From Anagrus nilaparvatae (taxonomy: Eukaryota > Arthropoda > Insecta > Hymenoptera > Mymaridae), in contig JAKSXM010000040.1 of NCBI GenBank assembly GCA_022575985.1, positions 12,604,001 to 12,668,000 on the forward strand: a DNA stretch of 64,000 bases. The letters run 5' to 3'. A model generated the notes under the pieces. That model was not told where the DNA came from, made no database searches, and worked only from the letters and a program-made list of their open reading frames with translations. Shown here piece after piece: positions 10,986-20,003 of this stretch. The position numbers were made by a program, and so were the translations under genes. Numbering within the stretch: the stretch's first letter is position 1; each line of letters starts with the position of its first letter.

Positions 10986-11900
10986 GACTAACCTTTTGTA
11001 TTCTTGAGAGTTTTTGAATTACATTTTTCCTGAATTTCTGTATTTTCTTCTTTGATTTCAAAATCTGTATGTTCTAGGTCCAGATTATTTAAATGTTCAA
11101 CGGCATAATCAAAATCATATTGACAAAGATTTTTGTAAAGATTAATTAAATATCTTTCTGGAATATGTGGAAATTTTTTAATAGTTCTGCAGTTTTATCT
11201 TCTTTTTCTTCTGCATTCTCAAAAATAGTTCCAAAAAATATTACGCTTAAATTATTTGTCATTGTACTGTTATCCAGGGTCATTTTTAAAGGAGGTGGAT
11301 CTTCTGAATTTAAAATTAGTTTATTTGGTTCATTTATACTTCTACTATTAAATAGCATTTATTATTTTATTACCAAGAATTAAATTACATCCAACAAAAT
11401 CAATATTGAAATCAAAGTATTCTGTTGTTGTGGCTTGATGGCGAATATTGTTACCAAATAAAGTGTTCTTTAATAAATGTGGGTATGGTGAAGTCGAAGA
11501 TTCATTAGGAAAAGGTGATTCCTTCCATTTTATCAAATTTAAATTGTTTATTATAATATCCATATTATCCTTTTTTTCTTGGCTATTTAACTGAATATCT
11601 GCACTTGCTTCCAGAAGTTCTCGGGTAATGTTTGAACTCTTTATATTTAAAAGCTCGTTAGTATTTTTTAATGTCAAATCATTATGGACTCTGCAGTTTC
11701 AAAAATGTTTGTTCCTTTTTCTTTATTACTTTTTTTTCCAGTAACTACCTATCTTTTCAATTATTTCATACGAATCTTGGATGATACTTTTTTCATGTAT
11801 ATCAACAGTTATGTTGATGTACGATTTGTTAACATTAAGTTCATCATTTAAATCAATAACTTTTTCATTTAATTTTTTATTATACTACAAGTGTCGTCCT
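10986..11900 (-). pseudogene. Degraded unknown protein, about 290 residues
   Basis: Minus-strand coding remnant. From the upstream end: KKLNEKVIDLNDELNVNKSY and SYEIIEKIGSYW (near 11870-11730), then NTNELLNIKSSNITRELLEA to VGCNLILGNK (11677-11348), then SINEPNKLILNSEDPPPLKM to LLKNFHIFQKD (11358-11146), then INLYKNLCQYDFDYAVEHLN to a stop near 10996. Frame changes occur near 11680, 11350 and 11150. It is acidic, Asn-rich, without membrane segments or Cys motifs. I do not recognise the family. Neighbouring degraded reading frame 9480-10200 is on the same strand. Confidence 0.45.
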
Positions 11901-12277
11901 CAAAATTAACATTTCGTAGGGTCCCTTGACCACAGATGTCAGCACGATTTCAGATACCAAAAAAGAAATACTACCTAGGCAACTCTCGGTCGCTTCCGCC
12001 TCGATGAACCTTCATTGTGTTTTTCGTGCTTGCGGGTGTCGCACGTGATTAGGATATTTATGTTAAAATTTTTTATTGAAGTTGATTTTAATTTATTTAA
12101 TTTATTTGATTATAGATTTTAGGTCTTTATTTAATTAATTTATATAAAAGAAGAAGAATTTTATTTTATAGGAATTCGGTCGTTTCGTTAGGAAAAGGAT
12201 TTAAAAAGTTAACCCCGTTATATATCATGCGGCATCCACAATGGATTTTTCCAGAAGCATGCAATTAAGTAGAATTA
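11901..12277. other. Unassigned sequence
   Basis: 11900-12060 is less AT-rich than its surroundings (CpG-containing, with CGCTTCCGCCTCGATG) but I find no supported frame or repeat. The remainder is AT-rich. Confidence 0.3.
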
Positions 12278-12279
12278 TA

Positions 12280-13627
12280 CAGTGCAACTTGTATAATTCG
12301 AACTCCTGTAATTTGAAAACTTCTATAATTCGAAAAACCTGGTTGGTACGGCCCAGCTCCCATCTAAACAATGTTAAAAAAACTTGCATAATTCGAAAGC
12401 AAAACTTGTATAAATCGAAATTTAAATCTTGAAATTTTTTGAATTATGCAAGTTTTATCAGAGTTTCATTTCGAATTACAAAAGTTTTTTTCAAAATATA
12501 AAATTCTCTTGCATAATCGAAACTTTCTATAACTAGTATATTCTTATTCCTTTGTTTATATTTATTTATTTTTATCTATTATTATTTTGATATCTACTAT
12601 TATTATTATTACTTATACCTATGAATAATTATTAAATATTTTTAATCCTCAATTCGAAATAAGACTTTATTATAAGAACACTTATTTTAAGCTGTAAGTA
12701 AGATAATTGCACTGTTAATAACAGCGTGCCCCTAATGTCAAACGTAAAATTTATTTTTCTACCACCAAATATGACCTCTGTCTTGCAGCCAATGGATCAA
12801 GTAAGGTGTAATAAAAAATTTTAAGCATTTTTATGGACAATTAGTAGTCAAAAAGATTTTAGCAGAGCTAGAAAAGAATAAGAAAATTGACTTATTAGAA
12901 TCTTGCAGAATGTGTATACAAGTTTGGAAGAAATTATCTGCTACAACAATAAGCAACTGCTTCCGAAAGGCTAGATTTTTCCACGATATACCTGATCAGA
13001 TCAGAAAATACTGGTAAAAATCAGGATACAAATTTTATTCGCGAAATATACAACAGGCTTGAAACAAACGTTCCATTTGATGATTTTATCACCGTTGATG
13101 ACGATTTGGCTATTTGCAGACAAGAAACGGAAGAAGACATTATCAATGATGTTTTAGAATCGCATAAACGAATAACAAAGATAATTCAGAAAATGAAGAA
13201 GTAGAAGAAACATTACCTACCTGTTCTGAAACATATCTCAACTTAAAAAAATGTAGACTGTTTTTAGACAACCAAGAAAATATTGATGAAAAACTAATGA
13301 AATATGTTGATTTTTTAGAAGAGCAAATTATATTAATAAAAATTAAAAATACAAAGCAAAAAAATATAAAATTTTAAATAAAAAAGTGTTCTTTTAATTT
13401 TGTATTGATTGTTTACAATAAATTGATTTTCTTTTATTAAACTAAATATGTACTAGTTATTTACTGTTTAATTTTTAACGTTTATATAATTCAAAATTTT
13501 TCAAATTATGAAAAACTTGCCTTGGTCGAAATTTTTCGAATTATGAAAAACTTGCATAATTCGAAAACTTGCATAATTCGAAATGAGAACCCGGTCCCAT
13601 CCATTTGGAATTATACAAGTTCCATTG
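12280..13627 (+). mobile_element. pogo/Tigger-type DNA transposon remnant
   Basis: A 1348-bp element with terminal inverted repeats: left CAGTGCAACTTGTATAATTC, right (reverse complement) CAATGGAACTTGTATAATTC, and a TA on each outer side (12278-12279, 13628-13629), the duplication used by the pogo/Tc1-mariner superfamily. Many sub-terminal copies of a block like CTTGCATAATTCGAAA lie at 12300-12540 and 13490-13585. The interior keeps only the C-terminal part of a DDE transposase, so most of the gene has been deleted. Confidence 0.85.
12740..13378 (+). pseudogene. Tigger-like DDE transposase, C-terminal part
   Basis: The frame gives KFIFLPPNMTSVLQPMDQ, the signature just before the last catalytic acidic residue of pogo/Tigger transposases, then after a four-base insertion near 12800 resumes as KNFKHFYGQLVVKKILAELE and IQVWKKLSATTISNCFRKAR, another family hallmark. 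A divergent acidic tail continues to about 13378 and is followed by AATAAA-like sequence. The DNA-binding N-terminus and the first two acidic residues are missing. It cannot encode active enzyme. Confidence 0.85.
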
Positions 13628-13818
13628 TAGAATTATCTGGAACTTTCTTAAAAAATTAAAAAAAATATGTACGTTCATCATATATTTCCTAGTTATCAAT
13701 AATTATACAGGATTTATTATTATTTTAAAATATTTAAGTCCTCACATTTTGCGAAAATTATTAATTACAAAGTGATTACGTGAAATGTGTACATTTGGCA
13801 CATTTTCAGTTTACTTGT

Positions 13819-14863
13819 GGGTAATTCCATGGATAAATAGCACAAAATGGAACGCGAGGTCTCAGAATTAAAAAATTTTATTTTTATTCGAAAAAACTAC
13901 TTAAAATTAGATGATTCACCAAATCTGAAATTGATTTTAAAAATATAGAAAAAGTGAATATCGAAAAATGTGATTTTATTGATTTTTGTGTACTTTTTTA
14001 ATCATTTATAGACATTTCGATGAAAAATAAACTCTAAACTTTAAAAAAAACTTATTTTTCATTATTAGTAAAACTAAATTTTGTTTCCCCAAAAGAAGTA
14101 CTTTTATTTTTAGATTTTTCATGATTTTTAGACTAAAAATTTAAAAAAATCAAGAAAATTCCATTTTAAAAATATTCATTTTTATTAAATTTTTATAATT
14201 AATTTTAATTATTTTGTCAAATTGAGATGTATCATTCTAAGGCTACCAAAATTACTATACCCTTGTAAAATTTCCTGCAGAATCCAATTTTTTTGTCAGA
14301 TTTTTATTTGGTCACGTGACTAAGTGGGAAATTAGCAAAATAACTAACAAGTCGAAAATGAGAAAATTGAAAAATTCACTAAAATCAGCATTACTCTCTT
14401 ATATCAAAAATTACCCTCAGGAAAATTTTTTCTTTGATATATATGAACTTTTCGAAAAATTTCAGAAGAAAAAAATTTTTTTTTCAGTGGGAAGCCTTTC
14501 GGCTATTTTCATTTAAAGTTGTCAAATTTAGGGCAGATATTTGAACTTTTCCGCGAATGGGCACAGAATGGGGAAAATCTGACTGAAAATTCGAATTCCT
14601 CATCAAATTTTACATCGAAAACCTTTTTTTTTTTTATTTTTTAACGTTTTCCGGAGCTTTTTTACGGAACTTTCAAAAATGGTGGCTGAGGAGAGCAATT
14701 TTACCAAAAAACTTTAGAACAGCATAACTTTCTTAAAAATCTATAAAAAACCTTCAGATTTGGTGAATCATCTAATTTTAAGTAGTTTTTTCGAATAAAA
14801 ATAAAATTTTTTAATTCTGAGACCTCGCGTTCCATTTTATGCTATTTATCCATGGAATTACCC
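13819..14863. mobile_element. Fold-back/MITE family 1, copy 1
   Basis: About 105-bp terminal inverted repeats: left begins GGGTAATTCCATGGATAAAT, right ends with its complement, ATTTATCCATGGAATTACCC apart from one base. Short TTGT flanks both sides (13815-13818 and 14864-14867), a possible target duplication. The interior has no transposase; a 66-codon frame across 14316-14516 is not protein-like. It contains GTCACGTGAC at 14311-14320. A rearranged second copy is at 54411-55726. Confidence 0.8.
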
Positions 14864-15001
14864 TTGTGGGATTACTTATTATAAACGTAATTTTTATGGC
14901 ATAAGATAGAAGTCGTAGAATGTAATCAATAACTTTATCTATAAAATATAAATTATAAAGTTGAGGTTATGTATAGCCAATGAGAGATAACAAGAATAAA
15001 G

Positions 15002-15159
15002 GTGTACGTTTGGCATATTTATTATGGAAAATACCTGGCTAAATTATTATGTATGATTGGTATGTATAATATTGAATTTATCTGGCTAAAAGAAATATGT
15101 TGGCATATTTAATATTGACAGTAACTGGCTAAAGAAATATGTACGTTTGGCATATTTAA
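15002..15159. repeat. 47-bp tandem repeat, left part
   Basis: Degenerate units containing CTGGCTAAA, ATATGTACG and TTTGGCATATTTAAT. The array breaks at 15159/15160 where the Helitron-like element begins and resumes at 19176. Confidence 0.75.
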
Positions 15160-15242
15160 TTAGACTGTGCGAAGCACAGTCTATACCCGCGACAAAATCT
15201 CACTTTTGTTCGCGCTCGTTAAGGTCACAGTGATCTCCGATT

Positions 15243-15835
15243 AAGTTCAAAATTTATATATAAGTTAGATATAAGACAAACATGAACTGTATTGATTTTG
15301 AGCCAAATCGATAATATAGTATCGATATTATAGCCGATTAATGGGAATGAAAGGGTTAAAAACACAAAATGTCGAATATAAGACATATTTCAGGATAAAA
15401 ATAATCATTCCAGATTGCAGCAGATACCCTGGAGGTATAATTTTTCATTTTCCGCACGAATATATTTTCCGATTTTCCAAGATGGCGGCCCGATAAATTT
15501 GAAAAACTGAACTTTTAACTTTACAGAGGGGTTTTATGAAGTTCAAAATTTATATATAAGTTAGATATAAGACAAACATGAACTGTATTGATTTTCAGCC
15601 AAATCGATAATATAGTACCGACATTATATCCGATTTACGGGAATGAAAGGGTTAAAAACACAAAATGTCGAATATAAGACATATTTCAGGATAAAAATAA
15701 TCATTCCAGGTTGCGGCAGATACCCTGCAGGTATAATTTTTCATTTTCCGCACGAATACATTTTCCGATTTTCCAAGATGGAGGCCCGATAAATTTGAAA
15801 AACTGAACTTTTAAATTTACAGAGGGGTTTTTTAA
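15243..15835. repeat. Two tandem copies of an approximately 296-bp unit
   Basis: 15243-15538 and 15539-15835 are near-identical direct repeats beginning AAGTTCAAAATTTATATATA. Each ends with the TTCCAAGATGG...GATAAATTTGAAAAACTGAA block that seeds the following array. Non-coding. Confidence 0.85.
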
Positions 15836-17125
15836 GATAAAAAAAGCGAATATTCGGTAGAAAATATTCATTTTTTTAACTTACAAAATTTTCCGATTTT
15901 GCGATATAGCGAACCCGATTTTCCAAGATAACAGACCAATAAAATTGAAAAAATTAACTTTTAATTTTACAAAGGGGTTTTTTAGGACAAAAAATAAAAT
16001 ATTCAGTGGAAAATATTCATTTTTTTAACCTAAAAAATTTTCCGATTTTCGAAGATAGCGGGCCGAAAAAATTAGAAAAAATAAACTTTTTTAACTTTAC
16101 AAGGGGATTTTTTAAAGCAGAAAAAACGAATATTCGACAGAAAATATCCAGTTTTTTAACCTAAAAAATTTTCTAATTTTCCGATATAGCGGACCCGATT
16201 TTCCAAGATAGCGGACCAAGAAAATTGAAAAAATGAACTTTTAACTTTACAAAGAAGTTTTTTAGAACAAAAAAAACGAATAATCGATAAAAAATATTCA
16301 GTTTTTTAACTTACGAAATTTTCAAATTTTCCGAAATAGCGGACCCGATTTTCCAAAATAGCGGACTAATAAAATTGAAAAAATTAACTTTTAACTTTAC
16401 AAAAGGGTTTTTTAGGACAAAAAAAATGAATATTCGGTGTAAAATATTCATTTTTTTAACCAGAAAAATTTTCAGATTTTACAAGATAGCGGATCAAAAA
16501 ACTTGAAATAATGAACTTTCAACTTTACAAGGGGGTTTTTTAGAACAAAAAAAACGAATATTCGGTTGAAAATATTCATTTTTTTAACCTAATAAATTTT
16601 CGGATTTTCCAAAATAGCTGGCTGAAAAAATTTGAAAAAATAAACTTCTTTAACTTTACAATGGGATTTTTTAAAGCAAAAAAAACGAATATTCGGCAGA
16701 AAATATCCAGTTTTTTAACCTAAAAAATTTTCCAATTTTCCGATATAGCGGACCTGATTTTCCAAGATAGCGGACCAATAAAATTGAAAAAATGAACTTT
16801 TAAATTTACAAAAAGGTTTTTTAGAAGAAAAAAAACGAATAATCGATAAAAAATATTCAATTTTTTAACTTACACAATTTTCCGATTTTCCGATACAGCG
16901 GACCCGATTTTCCAAGATAGCGGACTAATAAAATTGAAAAAATTAACTTTTAACTTTACAAAAGGGTTTTTTAGGACAAAAAAAATGAATATTCGGTGTA
17001 AAATATTCATTTTTTTAACCAGAAAAATTTTCAGATTTTACAAGATAGCGGATCAAAAAACTTGAAATAATGAACTTTCAACTTTACAAGGGGATTTTTT
17101 AGAACAAAAGAAACGAATATTCGGT
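15836..17125. repeat. Satellite-like tandem array inside the Helitron-like element
   Basis: About ten diverged units of some 120-165 bp, each with AAGATAGCGGACC-like, TGAACTTTTAACTTTACAAA-like and AATATTCATTTTTTTAACC-like blocks. Units alternate between two types, and 16360-16570 is nearly repeated at 16913-17110, giving a higher-order period of about 553 bp. It occupies the place where the N-terminal part of a Rep-helicase gene would be expected. Confidence 0.85.
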
Positions 17126-17138
17126 GAAAAATATAAAT

Positions 17139-18866
17139 AAATGGAAGCAAATTTACGAAACATTAAATATAAATGAAAATGAAAACATAGATTTAAATGA
17201 ATTCACTGATAAAGATGGAATTCCATAAGAAATAAATGATGACAACATAAAAAATGCATTTGAATTTCTATCAGGATACCATAATGACAATTTAGAAAGA
17301 GATTTAGGAAAAAGAGCAATAGATTTATGTTATAACTGGAATATGCCTATTGAAAACAAACCAACTGAATCAGAAATACATTCTTTTCTGAATACCTACA
17401 AATCTCAACAAAAAAAGAAAATATATAAAGAAAATACAGAATCTAAAATATCTTTTACAGATGACCAACAACAAATATTAAACTTGTTAGATAGTCAAAT
17501 AACCAATATACAAAACAATACTATGACAGCAAATAGTATAAAAAGAGTTATAATACAAGGCAAAGCTGGTTCTGGTAAAAGCACAATAATCAAAGAAATG
17601 GTTAAGAGGATTACATCAATTTTCGGAGATGATTCAGTTAAAGTAGCGGCATCAACAGGTATGGCAGCAGTTAACATATATGGACTAACATTACATTATT
17701 TGCTACGATTACCTTTAAACTACAAGTTATTTTCTAAATTAGAAAATCAAAATGCAAAAAAATTTCAAACGGATTTGAAAAATTTGAAATTTTTAATAAT
17801 AGATGAGATGTCTTTGATCGGATTAAGAACTTTATTTCAGATAGAATCACGATGTTGAGAAATACATGCTAATGAAATCGATGAACCTTTTGGCGGAATC
17901 ATAATTTACTTACTTGGAGATTAAAATCAGTTGACACCGGTTGGAGACACAGCAGTATTTAGTGATAAAAAACTAACAGACAATTTACAAACACAAGGAA
18001 GAATAATTTTTAAACAATTTCAAAAGTATTATTGTCTCCAAAACGCACACAGACAAAAGGGTAATCATACCCCTTACTCACAATTGCTTGATGAAATAGC
18101 AAATGCAGAGTTATCTCAACATAATTATAACTTGTTATATAACCGAAGAGAGACAGTTATCCCCAAAGAAGAATTAGACAATTTCCAAAACGCAATTCAT
18201 TTGTTTCCAACGTGTGCACAAGTTGAAAAACATAATGAAACATTTTTGAAAAATACGGGACACCCAGTTGCACGAATAATTTCTACAAACACACCAAATA
18301 TTGCCATGCGTTGCTCAGACGAAAAAGCAACAGGATTACAAAGTATATTATACTTGTCAAAAAATTGTAGAATAATGTTACGTACGAATTTATGGGTAGA
18401 AGGTGGATTAACAAATGGGAGCTTAGGGTACATACGGGAAATAATATATGCTGATAATGAATCACCACCACAATTACCTCAAGTATTAATGGTTGAATTT
18501 GACAATTACAAGGGACCTTTTTTGTATAAAAATTATTTCCCAATTATTCCTGTAGAAAGAACTTGGAAACATAACAATATTCTATGCAGTCGCACGCAAT
18601 TTCCAATTATGTTATCATATGCTCTAACTATTCATAAATCTCAAGGACAAACATTAGATAAAATTTTCTTACACATAGGAGACACGGAAAGACAATTAGG
18701 TATCACGTATGTCGGTTTAAGTCGAGTTAAGTCAATTAATGATGTAATTCTAATAAAAGGTTACAATAAATATCGTTTTGACTCGATACGACTTTCTTCA
18801 TCTTTTAAAGTGAAACAAGCTTTCATGCAATCATTAAACAAAATTAATAAACCAATTGAAGAATAA
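17139..18866 (+). pseudogene. Pif1-like helicase of a Helitron-type element
   Basis: A 5'-3' DNA helicase that, in Helitrons, forms the C-terminal half of the Rep-helicase and drives strand transfer. One frame runs through 17139-18866 with three in-frame stops (17226-17228, 17856-17858, 17922-17924) and no frameshift. Motifs in order: GKAGSGKST (Walker A, near 17560), ASTGMAA (motif Ia), FLIIDEMSLI (motif II), ANEIDEPFGG then LLGD*NQLTPVGD (motif III, Phe codon now TAA), and C-terminal YALTIHKSQGQTLDK and TYVGLSRVKS (motifs V/VI). TGA at 17856 follows IESRC. Length is near that of a whole Pif1 domain; the Rep part is missing. A Pif1 gene from another mobile element is less likely given the end structures. 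Confidence 0.88.
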
Positions 18867-19175
18867 AATATTGATTAAAAAATTTTTCAAAAATAAATCA
18901 TATTTAATCAAAAATTAATTAATTAAAGTTATTATTTTGAATATACATTTAATTAATTACTATTATGTAAATAAACATGCTAATACTGTAAATATACACA
19001 TACAATATTTTGTACATTAAATATTTATTGTTTATAACAAAATAAGTTTGATTCTTTACTTCACCTAATATACCCAATTAATAATATTTCAAATAATAAT
19101 AATCGCCTGTATTTAGGAAAAAATTTAGTGGGTTGTTATGCTTCGCACGGTCTATAATTGTTAGCAATTATCTAG
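18867..19175 (+). other. 3' tail of the Helitron-like element
   Basis: AT-rich sequence after the helicase stop, ending in the sub-terminal inverted repeat (19139-19154), the small hairpin (19155-19170) and CTAG (19172-19175). Confidence 0.6.
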
Positions 19176-19560
19176 TATTAGAAATACCTGGTTAAGTTAA
19201 TATATACGTTTGGCATATTTAATACTTAAAATACCGGGCTAAATAAATATGTATATCTGGCAGATTTAATTCTCAAAATACCTATTTAAGTGAATATGTA
19301 CATTTGGCATATTTAATATCAAAAATACCTGGTTAAGTAAATATGTAAATTTGGCATATTTAATATTAAAAATATCTGGTTAAGTAAATAAATATGTGCG
19401 TTTGGCATATTTATTATTATTAAAAATTTCTGGCTAAATAAATAGGTACGTCTGGAATATTTATTATTAGAATACCTGGTCAAATAAATATGTACATCGG
19501 TCATATTTAAAATTAAAAATACCTGGTTATCGTTACTGTAATTAAATTGGTCATACTAAA
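19176..19560. repeat. 47-bp tandem repeat, right part
   Basis: At least seven units with a 47-bp period (for example GGCAT at 19306 and 19353), consensus blocks AAAAATACCTGGTTAAGTAA and ATATGTACGTTTGGCAT. It is the continuation of 15002-15159. Degenerate traces extend to about 19615. Confidence 0.85.
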
Positions 19561-19683
19561 AATGGAAGATAGCTTGGAATACATAAAATTGGATGTGTGC
19601 TTTTGACATATTTACCTAAGATTTTATTAACGAAGTAAGTTTATACGTTGCTGGACTCAAGTTATTTACACTGGTAAATAATA

Positions 19684-19700
19684 TTATTCATCTAGATCCA
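19684..19700. repeat. Target-site duplication of copy B, 3' side
   Basis: TTATTCATCTAGATCCA, identical to 23966-23982. Confidence 0.95.
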
Positions 19701-19723
19701 TTTTTTTTTTTTTTTTTTTTTTT

Positions 19724-20003
19724 ATAAGGGGAATATGTGAATCTTGCATCAGCCATGGAGTGTTTGCGGGCCTTAAAGACCCGCGAATTTCCATGACCGC
19801 CCAGCTGTACAAAGTGTACAACTGGGAGACTACCGGCGAACGCCGGCTACGCCCCAGATTCTTACTGGATAAACACACTTTAAACCCCCCGCGCTTGTTT
19901 GTCCCAAACCGGAACTCCCTTTTCAGGTATAACTTCAGTTTGGGACGCGCAGCCTAGGCAGCTGGCCGCTGCCTTCCCCCCTGCCTAGGGGCAGGAGAGC
20001 TCT
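19724..20003 (-). other. 3' UTR of R1-like copy B with four hairpins
   Basis: Between the ORF2 stop and the poly(A). Inverted repeats: GCGGG/CCCGC (19766-19784); CCCAGCTGTAC/GTACAACTGGG around a 4-nt loop (19800-19825); GTCCCAAAC/GTTTGGGAC (19901-19946); CCTAGGCAG/CTGCCTAGG (19953-19989). R1-clade reverse transcriptases recognise 3' UTR structure, so this is a plausible recognition region; that role is inferred. Confidence 0.7.

Larger units (their letters stand above)
15160..19175 (+). mobile_element. Helitron-like element with satellite array and Pif1 helicase
   Basis: Removing 15160-19175 restores the 47-bp host repeat exactly (CATATTTAA joined to TATTAGAAATACC), so these are the element ends, inserted between A and T. 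The right end carries a 6-bp stem hairpin (TAATTG-TTAG-CAATTA, 19155-19170) and then CTAG, as Helitron 3' ends do. Near both ends is a 16-bp inverted repeat, TAGACTGTGCGAAGCA (15161-15176) and its complement with one mismatch (19139-19154), a feature reported for Helitron2/Helentron types. The left end does not start with the usual TC. Inside are tandem repeats and a helicase gene; no Rep/HUH domain is left. Confidence 0.75.
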
